Assembly: GCA_964019055.1 (NCBI GenBank)
Contig: OZ025222.1
Coordinates: forward strand, 8,898,029 to 8,962,028
Source of the DNA: Anthopleura xanthogrammica
Lineage: Eukaryota > Cnidaria > Anthozoa > Actiniaria > Actiniidae
Direction: 5' to 3'
Length of the DNA stretch: 64,000 nt
Positions within the stretch are counted from its first letter, which is position 1. Each line of letters begins with the position of its first letter. The translations under genes were made by a program, and so were the position numbers. The notes beneath the pieces are model-generated. The model searched no databases, was not told the DNA's origin, and saw nothing but the letters and a program-made list of their open reading frames with translations. This document shows positions 36,501-48,904 of this stretch, in pieces.

Positions 36501-39500
36501 TTCACAGTTAAAAGTGGTGAGTAAAAATTGCTAATTTTTTTCAGCATCTAAATTGTGAGTAAATGACGTCATTTACTCAACCCTATTGTTCTTTTACCCT
36601 TTGAACCAAAATTTCTCTACTGCAAGTGGCTCCCAGGCTAAGATTTTCGCAAATCTGGTTTTCCTGAACATAATTGAGTAATATTATCCTCAAGTATTTG
36701 AATTATTCTGACTTTCGAAAATGGGGGCGTTTTCATCCAAGTGCCCCTTTAAGTTACACACAATTGGGTTCTTCATCGTGCTTTTGCTTTTGGCTTTTGA
36801 GACAATAAAGATCAAAGTTTTATTTACAGTCAGGAAAATCATGCAAGGAAAACATCTGCATGCATTTTTACGGTTAGGAACAATAACATTTAACGCTGTT
36901 GTGGTATCTTTGTTAATTCATTTGAATATAGATCGATGTTTCTCTCGGGAATATTTAACATATAGATTTTGTAAAAATTGAAGAAATATCCCGTACAGAT
37001 CGCTATGTGTTGTTTGGTTTTTAAAAGGTATATTGTTCATCAATAAACTTGTTATCTTAGCAACGTTTGCACATATACATGCATTGATCTAGTTTTTTTG
37101 TCTTTTCCCCCCCGTAGTATTGTTTGTTCGCCTAAAATCATTCGTAGATCGTGTCCCGTATCTATCTATATATTTATGAAGCTTCGACTGAAAAGGAAAT
37201 CACAGAGAAAACTACATCGATTCTTAATTTCAAATACGTGCGATTGTACGCTGTTTATAGGAATCGAAATAAATGTTTTAAATTCTCAAAGGAAAAGAAA
37301 CGAATTTACGTGGGAGACTCCACGAAAACGGCGGTTTTCGCATCGTTAAGAATATCTTATCGGTGGAAAAACTTGAGCTGCATTCAGATTTTTTAAAAGT
37401 CTAATCAAATTGTACAGAAATATATGAGTATTTCATAAGATTGAACCGTTGTCAAGGAGATCCTCCGTTGCCGGCGGGAGTGGAGCTTCAGTTTCCAAAC
37501 GTTCTACGTCCCGTCTAAGGATAACCCAGCAGATGCGCCCTCAAGGAGATACTCCGACGCAGACTGCAAGCTAACCCTGAAGCATGGTCACAGGTAGAGC
37601 TGTGCTTTGGGCCCCATTCGTTTGATTTGATGTCCTTGGACAGTAATTGTCAGACGGAAACAAGTGGGAAACCTCTTCCACACTACACGCCTTGGCCTAC
37701 TCCAAAATCAGAGGGCATCAATGCTTTCGCTCAGGGTCTACCTAGGTATCACAACTTGTACGTTTTCCCGCCATTTGTGCTTATCGGCCCTCTTCTTCGT
37801 TTCATCTTAGATCAAGGTTTTCATGGCGCATTTACACTAGTTGCTCCGGACATTCGGCCTAGACCCTTCTGGTGGGCAACGCTTCAAGCCTTTGCCGTGG
37901 ATCGGCTGTTATTGGGAAAGAGGGGCTCAAACAGAGTATTGCTCTTTCCAAGCCGCGATTCCAGCCCAGGAATCGCGGTTACGCGGTTACAGGCTTGCGG
38001 TTACTCCACACATTCCCCAAGAGCGATTAAGTCTGCTAGCCGGTTGGATCATACTGTGATCGATAAACGGTTCCAGGAGTTTTCCGTCGGATTTAAACAA
38101 AAACCCTATCAGCGACGGAAGTCCGCCCTCGAGAAAGAGCTGTCCGAATGTTTGGCCTCCTTATCCCCTTTGAAGAGCGTTTCTTCGTGTACCTCAGAAG
38201 ACATCATCAAATTTTTGCATATGATGCGCGTATAGGCCCGTTTGTTTCGCGTTTTGTTCTTAGTACGAGTACTAGCCGTACCTATAGAGTTGTTGTTTGA
38301 ATCAGCGGCAATCTTAAGCAATCTTTATACGAAGTATAGTAGATATGCTGAGCAATGCTGACACATATCCCCATACTATGTATACTACAGTGAGCTATGT
38401 ATACCGTACGTACGAACGTACTAACCTACTAACGTATATAGAGATTACTTCATGAAAAGTGCGAGCGTACGGTTTTTATTCACGAGTTGTGAAGTATCAT
38501 AAAACGAACAAGCGAGTCTTCGAGCGCGTGAGTTTTATGATACGAAACAACGAGTATTATATTGCAATAATTCTTTATTTTACGCTGTTTTACAAGCATA
38601 ATAAAAACTTATTCTTATTATATCCTAATTCGGTTTCTAATTTTAATCTTTTCAACTTCTAGGCTTTTAGTTTACACCATGAATGATTGAGAAGGCTTAC
38701 CGAAGTTTCTGTCGCCTTCTTACACGGCAAAGCTGCCTTTCAATTCCTCGTTGTTGTTTAATACATTTTAAAGAACTTTTCGACAATATTTACATCTCGG
38801 TCAGCTTTTCCTCCACTCTACTATTGGTATTTCATCGATTTTCTCTTTGGTTTCGTCGTCTAAATTATATTTTCATCCATGTTTTGAACTCAAACTTTCT
38901 AGTTTAGGTCTCACCGAAGTCGTCTTCTTACAAAAGCAACTGAAGCTGACTTTCCTTGTTGTTGTTTAAGTTTTCAGTACTTTTAAAGAACTTTTCCAAT
39001 AGATTTTCATCTCAGGCAGCTTTTCCTCCACTCTATTATTGGTAATTCATCGATTTTCTTTTTGGTTTTGTCGTCTAAAATATAGTTTCATTCATGTTTT
39101 GAAATAAAAACTTTCTGGTTTAGTCGAAATTCTCACCCGAAAGAGCAGTGGAGCCCGTTGCTGCCGGTTTCTGATTGGACGTATCGTTTTTCTCACACGT
39201 AAAGAAAAGCCGTACGTGGCTTCTGATTGGACGTATCGTTTTTCTCACACGTGAAAAGCGATACGCGCATTGTGATTGGTTGGGAAAAGTGAACGAACGA
39301 ACATTTATTACACAGGATTTTACTGATTTTACTGATTTTAAAGAATTAAGAGAAAATATCATATGCCCTTGGCAGGACTCGAACCCACGGTTTCGGTATA
39401 CTAGTCCGACGTGTTAACCACTACACTACAAGGACCAACCACGCTGGTTACGCAGCCAGGCAATGTTGTATATGTGGCAACTGTGGGGGTCCAGGGCGAT

Positions 39501-42500
39501 ATTAATCTCATGGGTAAGCTGAACACCGTAAATATTTACGCACAATTGAGGATAATACTAGTATTCTTTTTACAGCGGTCTTACAGTTACTGTACTCCTA
39601 GAATTGGAGAAGTAAATCGCACCATGTTCGGGTTCAATACAACAGCTATAGCATTTGAATCAAATTTGTTCTGAGATTCCCATTTTAAATTCGCTTTTTC
39701 GGTGGCAATTTTTGGAATTAAACAATTGAAAGTTAAATCTATGTTGCTCAAATAGAGTACCGAAGTGTGACGTCACGAAAAGAATTATTTTGCTTTTGAC
39801 AATTTTCGAACTTCAATTTCGATAGAGCATCAAGAAAGACGTTAACACGCCAAATTTCATGGGAATTGGTTAAAAAGCAACAGAGATATGGCGTTTTGAA
39901 TATATAATTTCCCCATACAAATCACTGTATTTTCGGCTTGGTTCCTAACGTTAATTAACGTTATTTTTGCATTTTTAATTAATGCGTTTTTGTCTCACAA
40001 ATGACTTGATATTGTTTACTTCTTAAGAATACTTGGCCAATAATTACATTTGTTATTTAGAAAACTTCCCCAATGTAAAAATAAGCCAGTTATCGGCCTT
40101 CAGCTCGTGGTTATGTGATATATTGGGCTTCGCCCTCGGTGAATATATCACATAACCCCTCGCCTCAGGCCGATAACCCTCACTTAATAAATTGATGCTT
40201 GAACTTCAAAATATTACTCAGCTGTGATCGCTTAAGACTGCAAGACTGTATGACTTATCTTCCTTATTGTGACTTTCTGACCTTTCTCTATGGGGAATAA
40301 ATTCCTCCCAAACTTGAAGTCTGGCTTTTGCTTAATTAATAATATATTACTGAAGAGCGCTTTTATTTTTGGTCTTCAATTTGGTAAATATCGAATATTA
40401 AGTTGACACGATTGTAAATAAGCGATTTCAATTTGCTTACTTCAAATAAAGATTTGACTCATTGAAACTCTAGTTTAGGCGTTTATTTTATCAGTTGATT
40501 ATCTTACCTCAACCCGAATCTTCCTTGATTCTTTTGACATAAACAATCCGAAGTAAAAGCTATGTGCGAGTGTGCGCATGCTCAATCTAACTGCTAAGTG
40601 CTGGGCACCCCACATTGAAAAGTGAGGCTCTAATTTCTTATATAAATAGTTAGTCTGGTCTTTATCAACAAGAGCTTGGTATTCGTACGGGGTCTGAACG
40701 TGAAGTTTCGCGCAACGTTCGTAAGCAGTTCGTTAACGTTGAAATATCGATCTGCTAAAAGCATAGTGAGTGAGCGAATGACACATTTGCATATTCAGAC
40801 CCCTTACAATGATTCGTTTCTACGCTTCGCGTATCCACGAGTTAAAAAATGATTGCATTTGATTTTTTGCAGTGGTTTCCTTTTCCCGAACACTTTAAAT
40901 TTAAGAAAAGTGACGGTTTTCCAACTAAACAAAGATGGCGGAAACCTGAAGTTTTCAAATTTTATCTTCCTTACATTAGATAAGAGCTCTGATTGGATGA
41001 GAAAAAGTCTTTTGTTTTCTATCCAATCAGAAAAGGTTATTTCGAAATACCTAAATTTAGGTATTCAGTCAAATTACGTTGAAATACCTCAGCTCTCAGT
41101 CAATCAAATTGCAGAAATTTCTTAGATCATGATATAAACAGTGAAACACGCCAGATAAATTGAAGAAAAATCCGACTTACGTTTTATTCTCTTTTCTGAC
41201 TTTTCTAGTTCTGTAACAGGTTGTCCTACTTGTGTTTGGATCTGTGTCACATCGATTGGTTGACTGCTGTCTTCAGGAACATCTCGTTCACAGCATGTTG
41301 AGTGCCTGCGCTGACTTTTAGTATCCTTCGCTGATTTACCTGTCATACACATTTGGAAATACACAAGAAAGGAATTAATGGAGAGCAATAAGTCAAAGCA
41401 TTCAAATAGCCCACTTTCGATATTCTGGTTGAGTGATCGCGCACAAAGCAATTCAAGGCGAGGTTCCGAAAAATATATATATATATATATTAGGCTTCTT
41501 CATTGTTTCCCCAGAGCCTCGCCTGGAATTGCTTTGTGCGAGATCACTCAATCAGAATATCAAAAGTTGGCTATTATGTACAAACTAGACAAGTTCACTG
41601 CGTAATACCCCCAGCTTGTGAAATTTTCGTTGCGAGAAAGTTTCACGAAAAGTAGAAAGTGCTTTCTACTCGTGCAACTGAAACTTGTGTCGTTTCAGGA
41701 CGAAATTGCGCCTTGTAACACCCTCCTGAAACTTGTCTCGCAACACTGTTGTACACAAGTTTCAGCTACAAGCTTCAGCGTGTAAAAGGGCCTTAACAGT
41801 TATTACCATCGACCAACCAACAAAACGACAAAAACTATATTTTGTGAGAGATATATTTTACCTTTTACATCCATTGGTTTGTCTTTAGGAACATCTCGTT
41901 CACAGCATACTGAGTGCCTGCGCTTGATATTTTGCGAGGAATGTATTCTACCTTTCACCTCCTTGAGGATAAGTTCCCAGAGAACTTCACGGTATTCTCG
42001 CTCATCTATCGTAACCTCCACGTCAATTTCTTCTCCTTTGCTCAGTTCCTTCAATTGTTCCATCTCATTGAAGGATTTTTTCAGTTTTTTTTTCAACGAG
42101 CCATCCGGATCCTCGTAGCTCTGCCATAGCCGTTTCAGTGATGAAACGCTTGAGACTTTCAAGACGAAAACAACCGAGCTTCTTTGGAGTGCAAATATAC
42201 CCCCCAAATACGCAAATAGATTTTCTAGTGTTTCAGGATTTGTTACATATATATACATAAGAGCTACAAATATTAAGGGTAGTTTAGCTCCTAATGCCAT
42301 TATCACAGTCTTCAAACGTATAGTTGTAGAACTTCTCGTGACATCACCTGAACATTCAAGCATCTCAGCTAACTTATTTAATATATCCACATCTTTAGCC
42401 CCTATACCTCCTCGGTCTTCCAAGGCTTTTACAAGTTTTTCTACAGTATCGATTTCTTCTCGTTCAGTTTCTACACGAAAGAGATATTTGAGCTCATCCA

Positions 42501-45096
42501 GAGTGCCTCCTCCATTTTCAATGTAGTCTTCAAGGTAACGGATAGTTGCCAACCTAAGGTGGTAGTACAAGAAAGGCACTCTATCGTCTTGATGTTCAAT
42601 AGCACCTGTGAAACAGATCATCAAAGCGGTGTTTACATTACGAGTTAAGCTGTAAAATATGCATATGAGCGACGTACTTTATTATCTAACTTGTAAATAA
42701 ATAACGAGTTGTTTAAAGCAAGTTTAATTTTCATAATATGCTATTCGTGCGGTCATAGTTAATGGAGCGGAATGGTTTGGAAAATTCAAAGAATAAAGCT
42801 AAAGGTGGCCTTACAATGAGGAAATATATTTTGGGTGGTTTTTATTATTTTGAATCAGTTTGCCAACCTGAAATCTATTGCACAATCCAATAAAGCAAAG
42901 TGACAAAACATATCGTTCAAATCGGTTGGCATATTAGAGTGCAATACTGATATAAAAATTGCTTGTTTAAAAAGTGTAATAGTCAGATAGACACAAAAGA
43001 AAACAATGGTATTTTTGTCTACTAAAGTGTATTAGTCTAATATCTATTTCACGGGTTTAATGTTTTCACTCTAACGTCAAAATGGCAATGTTTATAAACA
43101 TTACGTCCACCTACGGTTTGGCGAGCGATGTTGAAACGTAACAACACGTGATAATGACCGTGCACAATAAAACGAAGCAAGTATGGCTGAAAATACAGAT
43201 TTCCTCACACTTTATTGAGGTTTTTAAGGATCCGCATACATTTTCTTATAATATGACACCACAGAAATCCAGCTTGGGTTACCTGTGCTTTCCTTATTAT
43301 TTTTGTGTACGAACGTTCGACCTCGAGTACAATCACATGCAGCCCAAACAATTCAATTTTACAGTAAATGTAAGGGACGAAATAAAACGTATTTTTGTTG
43401 AAATAAATTTGAACATTCCTTGGTCCTATGTTATTGTTAAGGGTATTTGGTATTATTCTGGGTGGTTTTAACCGTTTTAAAGCAGTTTTCTTAAAACAAT
43501 TGCTCACCAGTACTTTAAAAGATGAAAAGGCTGGTTACTCCGGCTAGGCAACTCTCGTCTTCGATGGTGCAGAAAATCAAGTTTAATCCATCCTTTGCCT
43601 CCAAAATCCCCTCAGCACCACAGATTAATGATCCTTCTGTACAGAAACTAGCAACATTTTCACGGATCCCGAGTTAGACCTCAATAAATCCTAAATATTG
43701 AGCGATTTTCTGCTACATTTTTCATGCCGATCGTGCGTGAGCCGTTGTGGTTGGACACCGGAAATGACCATTGACTTCGTAACCGAGTCTTATTTTGCAA
43801 AACTCCATCTGATTGGACGACTGGTTACCATGGAGTAAGTTCACGTCCTCCCGCTTTCGTTGTCTTGACTGATTGAACTTGCTCCATTACATAGAAACCG
43901 TTCTAAGTTCGAAAGACATTCTACAATAATAACGATTCCCTGTTCGATCTCAAGATTTGATTGGTTTAGTCACTGACAAAAGGCGGGCTCCGCGCAAAAT
44001 AAGGCCCGTCATAGGATTTCGTGAGGTCTAACTCGGGATCCGTGAAAATGTTGCTAGTTTCTGTACAGAAGGATCATTAATCTGTGGTGCTGAGGGGATT
44101 TTGGAGGCAAAGGATGGATTAAACTTGATTTTCTGCACCATCGAAGACGAGGGGTGCCTAGCCGGAGTAACCAGCCTTTTCATCTTTTAAAGTACTGGTG
44201 AGCAATTGTTTAAAAAAAACTGCTTTAAAACGGTTAAAACCACCCAGAATGACACCAAATACCTTTAACAATAACATAGGACCAAGGTATGTTCAAATTT
44301 ATTTCAACAAAAATTACGTATTATTTCAGTCGTCCAATACATTTACTGAATCATAAAGGAATAAGCTTATATGTAACGTAACCCATCAAATTAGTTTATT
44401 TATTTCGTTTTATTCGTTACCTTGACTTTTTCTAAACATCTTGATTTTGATCCTGCAGTTGCCGTTGCATTTTCTGTAACATCCCACTATAGTTTTGTTA
44501 TCATTCAGGAGAAGTGGTCCAGCCTCTTTCAGTTTGTTGTAAACGCTTCTGTCAATATTAGTTTCATAGATGTCATTCTGTAATTGGCCTTCGTTCAAGC
44601 TGAAGTGAATGAACACAAGATAGTCATCTTCCATGCCTAATCCATAAAATCTATTGCTGGGATCTAGTGTTTGATTAATTCTAACTTCCTTGCTGTATTC
44701 CCCATGAAACTTGCTTTCACAGCACAAAAAGAAATGTCCATCAAATGTAATCACCAATGGGTTTTCCACTGTACATGTTTTTGTTTTCTGTTGAAGCACG
44801 TTCGTCAACCATTTCGTTGAAATCTCTTCATAGCTTAAGATAGCTTCGGTCACAACTCCTCTGAAGTCGCTAACAGGACTATAAAAAATATATCTTGAAT
44901 TTCCAGGATCAAATTTATTCCTGTCGGCTGAATCATCTATGAATTTTTCGACGAAATGTTGAAGATTTCTATCGTTTTTAAGAAAGCATCCTGGGATTTG
45001 GATGTGTGAAGATCTCTCCAAATTTCCTTCAGGTTCTTCCAGAATTGTCAATTCAACAGTGGCAGTTCCTGCAGTAGCCAAGTTAACCATAGGCAT
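33563..45096 (-). CDS. Novel N-terminal domain + DED + membrane segments + coiled coil
   Basis: Exons 45096-44421, 42605-41862, 41339-41181, 34464-33933 and 33707-33563 join in frame to 751 residues. Residues 1-225 are the domain shared with the NLR at 17947-22823. Residues ~235-310 resemble a DED (ATIRYLEDYIENGG, then ELKYLF and NKLAEMLEC), although the usual RxDL motif is absent. One or two hydrophobic segments follow (LPLIFVALMYIYV; a second near LFAYLGGIFAL), suggesting membrane anchoring. A Cys-rich motif RRHSxCCERDVP occurs at the end of exon 2 and again in exon 3. Residues ~530-700 are charged and predicted coiled coil (EIQQLNEKVASLEKEL). The C-terminus is polar. The join across the 6.7-kb intron (41180-34465) rests only on matching phase. 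Role in death or immune signalling is inferred from the DED. Confidence 0.7.
34600..34745. repeat. Dispersed repeat (second family), diverged copy
   Basis: Shares CGTTTTCGAGATA and surrounding bases with 12640-12820 and 23540-23710. In the large intron of the DED/membrane gene. Confidence 0.5.
35030..35317. mobile_element. Foldback MITE in the large intron
   Basis: Arms of over 100 bp share TTTAATAAACATGAGTGTTT, GATACAATGCATTTGT and ATATCCGTGCTG in opposite orientation. The short open frames on both strands derive from the palindrome. Confidence 0.8.
35350..37440. other. Intron sequence without recognised features
   Basis: Small open frames at 36721-36981 and 37098-37396 have no recognisable domain and no splice or start context. 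I see nothing else here. Confidence 0.5.
37449..38235 (+). pseudogene. DIRS-like retrotransposon fragment (RNase H end and following region)
   Basis: Bases 37449-37580 encode the end of an RNase H region with VPSKDNPADAPSRR. After a frameshift near 37575, an open frame continues with FGPHSFDLMSLDSNC, YVFPPFVLIGPLLRF and PFWWATLQAFAVDRLL, an arrangement known in DIRS-type tyrosine-recombinase retroelements. The last ~60 residues (KSALEKELSECLASL ... EDIIKFLHMMRV) could be the start of the recombinase, which is then cut off. The upstream polymerase is missing. It lies in the large intron, opposite to the host gene. Confidence 0.6.
38699..39122. repeat. Tandem duplication, ~220-bp unit
   Basis: Both copies contain TCAGCTTTTCCTCCACTCTA-like sequence, ATTCATCGATTTTCT and TTTTGAA...AAACTTTCT. 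The second copy runs to about 39122. Confidence 0.75.
39170..39265. repeat. Short tandem repeat, ~48-bp unit
   Basis: TTCTGATTGGACGTATCGTT TTTCTCACACGT occurs twice in a row, followed by a complementary stretch (AAAAGCGATACG). Confidence 0.7.
39364..39435 (-). tRNA. tRNA-Thr(AGT)-like gene or tRNA-derived SINE head
   Basis: The minus strand folds as a cloverleaf: acceptor stem GTCCTTG with CAAGGGC, a D arm GTG...CAC, an anticodon stem TCGG with CCGA around loop CTAGTAT (anticodon AGT), and a T arm GTGGG-TTCGAGT-CCTGC. The fifth anticodon-stem pair is A-A. No intron and no encoded CCA. It may be a real tRNA gene or the head of a SINE; the anticodon-stem mismatch and its position inside an intron favour caution. 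Confidence 0.5.
40084..40180. repeat. Hairpin repeat
   Basis: GTTATCGGCCT and GGTTATGTGATATAT pair with downstream complements around GGGCTTCGCCC. A hairpin of similar design (loop CGCCTTCGGCTCG) occurs at 53330-53404. Confidence 0.7.
41418..41563. repeat. Foldback element beside exon 3 of the DED/membrane gene
   Basis: GAGTGATCGCGCACAAAGCA and its near complement flank an AT run (about 41470-41490). Confidence 0.75.
43375..44332. mobile_element. Foldback transposon with ~300-bp TIRs in intron 1 of the DED/membrane gene
   Basis: Bases about 43375-43682 and 44026-44332 are inverted copies with few differences (for example CACGGATCCCGAGTTAGACC and its complement). The ~340-bp centre has no gene. 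Such long-armed, gene-less elements resemble foldback or Mutator-like derivatives. It lies between exons 1 and 2 and is therefore spliced out if the gene model is right. Confidence 0.8.
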
Positions 45097-45417
45097 TGCT
45101 ACTATCCTGAAGGTGAGCTGAAATAAAGGAAGAAAATGACGTTTAATATTTGTATGGATATAAAAAATGAATTCCAAATCTTCCTGTTTATGACCTCCCC
45201 CTAAAGCTACCCAGACCTGGTTGGCTGAGCATACCGTCAATGCTTAACAACTTGCAGATAATCTTAGATCAAAGGCAATGTTATTTGATGTTATTAGGAT
45301 GAGAGAAATTCTCCTTCTATTCAACATCGTACTCAACCCTCTTGCACCTGTTAATTCTAAAGCTTCTTTCTCTTTTATTTGCGGTCTAAGACGAAGAAAT
45401 TGCAATCAGATTGATTG
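44360..45417 (-). repeat. Segmental duplication, DED/membrane-gene copy (first part)
   Basis: Matches 22080-23145 across the first coding exon and its upstream region; over the 48 codons upstream of the chosen start only two residues differ. The match breaks at about 45417 and resumes at 49098. Confidence 0.85.
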
Positions 45418-45788
45418 ACAACTATCACATGGTAATAGATCAGACTACACACACGGGATCCCTGTGCCATATGCCTACAATGGCCTTTTGGGTAATGCCG
45501 TGAAGACCCCTGGGTACTATTGTGCAATTTTTGCATTTTCTGACACAGGAAAAAAAAGACGAAAAAAGAGAAACGCGACGCATTTTAGACTGGTTTGCCA
45601 CAGGCAACAACCTAGTAACGAGAGAGCATGAATAAGAGAGGGAAACTTCATAGTACCACGCGCGCCATGTGAATTCCCGGTTGGGCTATTTTTAGCATTC
45701 GCATAAAGTCAATTTTCGCCTCACCCTACTCCAGTACGCTTTCTTGCCAGTAATAAATTTACATTTGTTATCGCGCTGTGTTTATGCA

Positions 45789-47934
45789 CTAGTCAATTGA
45801 AACCCCCGCCCCCCGAACCCCGGGACTAGCGGGGCACTGAACGGGGACGTGACGCGTTTTTAATGTGCTTTTACAGCAAGATCGCACCGGGGGGGTCGGG
45901 ATTTTAACTAATTGTCTTCGCAGCGGGGCAGCGAGCGGGGATTTTAACGCTCGTTTGAATATGAAAGGGCCTGTAAACTAGAGGTCGGCCATCTTGAAAA
46001 ATACCCAGAAAGCATTGGTATTCTAACATCGGTACGGTATTCTAGGTATGGTATTAATGTTAGAATGGAAAAACGAAAGGTGAGTCAAAATGCGTACTTT
46101 TAATGAAAACAAATCGCAAATGTTGAAGATTTTATCCATGATATTTTGCCATTATTGTATATCTAAAAGTCTTGGTGAAATAGCAGGAATTTTTATTGTT
46201 TCATTGATAAATTTCTGGATTTTTTCGCACTACTCCTGGCAATAATTGTTTACTTTGATTCTATCATAAAAATTCCAGTTATATTTGCCGTTTAGTTTTG
46301 AATAATACAATTAGTTTGTGATTTCTTTTTTTGGTATTCCAAAAAAGCTATTTACATATAACAAGATGGATGATAAATTATGTGGATAGAGATAGATTCA
46401 GTTGCCAAGCAATGTTCATTTTAAACTTACAATGCCATTATGAAACCCAACTGACTAGACGCCCCTGAAAATATTGGACATTAAATATTTGTGAATCAGA
46501 ATGGAACACACAAAGATTAGCTATGTGTGGCACAGGAAATTGGAGTTGGAGTGAAATGTGTTTGTTTTGTTATTTACTACTACATCTACATCTACATCTA
46601 CATCTTTATTAGTTGATAAAAATTGTAAAATATCACATCAACTGTACATAACATGTTTATATAATAAGATAAATAATTAATAATTGAGAAGTTACAATGA
46701 GTAATAAAATAATAATAGAGCAAACGCATTAAAACCATTGAAACAAATGCAAAACAAGACACAAACAAGTAGTAGCCATGTAGTGACAATTAGTCACTAT
46801 CACTCATCCAGAGCATCCACCACACAAAGAACAAAGTGAACATCACAAGGGTCTCTTGTGTATGTGTCCCCGTGTAATGGATGCTCCGGCCGAGCGACAG
46901 TGACCAACAGGCACCACCTGCAAGTATCAATTTCGAATCAATTTCACGGTTTCAATGCGCTTGCTCTAATAATAAAAAATAATAGTTCAAGTTAACAACT
47001 TGCTTTATTTTCAGGACAACAAAGCGCGTCATATTAAAGATGGCGATCTAATTTAGTTTTGAATTCATTTAATGACTTTGAATTTACTAGTTCTGAGGGT
47101 AAATAGTTCCACTCTGATATTGATCTTGGAAAAAAAGAAAACTTGAAGATGTCCTTAGAAACTTTAGGTATTCTATATTTTAGAGAGTGACTATTTCTAG
47201 TCCTCATTTCACTATTTGGAATTAAGTGTTGTTCTGTATTTACATCAACAAGATTGTGGCTCAGTTTGTACATTAGTGACAGTCTATTTCTCTTCCTTCT
47301 AGATTCAAGAGTGTCCCATCCTAGCTCTGAAATCATATCTGTAACACTAGCGGTTTGATTATAGTTTTGTAGGCAAAAACGGGCAGCTTTTCTTTGGACT
47401 CTCTCTAGGGCTGATATATCTTTCTTGTGGTATGGATCCCAAGAGGCGCTTGCGTATTCTAATTTAGGCCGTACGATGGTAGTATAGGTGGTTTCACGCA
47501 CCTTTCTTGGGCAGTTCCAAAGATTTCTTCTTATTAGACCTAATGACTTACTCGCATTACTTGAGATTGATGAGATGTGGGGTGTCCACTTCAATTTACT
47601 GTTAACAGTAATACCCAAGTACGATATGGAGTCTACTTGAGCAAGTTGGGAACCACAAAAAGTGTACTGTCTTTTTGGAGGCTTTTGCTTTGTTGATATG
47701 CAGATGATGTTGCACTTAGAGGGATTAAATTCCATCTGCCAGCGATGTTGCCATTGTTCAAGTTTGTTGAGACCAAAATAGCGGGGCCGACAGTCAGCGG
47801 GGCCATAATAGCGGTAGCTTTAACAGTGAATGTGCCCCCGACTACCAGGGGAAATGTCTGATTTTAACACCACGCAAACGTTAAATTCCCCGGTATTTCC
47901 CGGGGTTCGGGGGGCGGGGGTTTCAATTGACTAG
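45789..47934. mobile_element. DNA transposon with ~37-bp GC-rich TIRs, TGCA flanks
   Basis: The ends CTAGTCAATTGAAACCCCCG and its complement are inverted over about 37 bases, and TGCA flanks both (45785-45788 and 47935-47938). No transposase gene of its own is seen; most of the interior is a LINE fragment. Confidence 0.7.
46578..47780 (-). pseudogene. 5'-truncated LINE (CR1-like) with reverse-transcriptase C-terminus
   Basis: An open frame at 47735-47034 encodes 233 residues from just after the reverse-transcriptase catalytic centre: FNPSKCNIICIS, SYLGITVNSKLKWTPHI and ALERVQRKAARFC are typical of the thumb and connection region. Downstream lies a ~450-bp 3' part ending in tandem ATGTAG units (46578-46604), a common LINE tail. 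The 5' end is cut at about 47780, as usual after incomplete reverse transcription. The frame is intact but too short to be active. Confidence 0.8.
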
Positions 47935-47949
47935 TGCATTACGGACGCG

Positions 47950-48900
47950 ATATAAAGTTCACAAGATGAGTGATTTATAAAATCGTTTTACTCGAGTAAT
48001 CGGCAAACCAAGTAAAGATATTTGAACCAACTAATCAATAACTATGCTAAAACCAAATACATAGGATAAAAGAATGTAGAAATTAAAGAATTAGAGACAT
48101 TGATAAAGATAAAACGAGGAGAAAACGAGGACTCATGACTCGATTCTGAGAAACAATTAAGTGTGACTTTCCTATCAAATTAGCGATAATCAGAGAAGTT
48201 TCTAGGCTTTCTGGGCAGAAACTACGTAAGACAGGGATATAATATCATATTTACGCACCTTTTTGCACTTTAAAGTACTTTTAAGAAGATAATTTTTCGG
48301 TAATATGTTAGTGAGTTATCCATAGCTTTCCTTCTTCTTCCGGCTTCCAAGAAAGTGTGGCCCAGGTCCTGACGTCACGCAAACCACAGGCTTCCCATAG
48401 AAAGATCAACGAAGCTTCAAAGTCTTATCAAATACAATTCATTATCTCGTAAACCGTTTGACGAAATGAGCCAAACGTTGGTACAACATTGATAGATGTC
48501 TAGTCTGGTGAGGAAGGAAGTTTGGTTGGCAAGCGATGAGTGGAAGAACACTAAATTTCTAAATTTGGGCTAAATTGAGTGGTTAATAGTGATTTTGTTC
48601 GAAGCACAGGGAGCCCAAGCAATACATTTGGTAGTGTGGACGAACAGATTTACAGTGAATGTATGGGACGATAAAATGTGTGTTTTTTGTTTAAATAAAC
48701 AAAATTGGGGACAGGGGCAAGAATCAAGTGGAAAGGCCAAGCAAGAAGTTATTAAATGAGAAGGAAGGAAGGAACGGGAAGACAAAACAAAAGTATGGGA
48801 AAAATGAAAGGAAAAAAAGAAAAAGAGAAAACAATGTAGAATGTTGAAATGTTTGATTTATTTGTGATTGTTTAGTACCATCTAAGATATAATAGGTCAC
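47950..48900. other. Gene-free stretch
   Basis: No coding exon or RNA gene recognised. Part of the 3.7-kb block that interrupts the segmental duplication. Confidence 0.5.
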
Positions 48901-48904
48901 GTGA

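Noticed and set aside
36721..37396. Small protein genes (three open frames of 81-86 codons)
   Set aside because: No domain, composition bias or splice context supports coding; the frames overlap one another in AT-rich intron DNA.
37627..38235. Independent host gene of 202 codons
   Set aside because: Its residues continue an RNase H fragment upstream and match the layout of DIRS-like retroelements.
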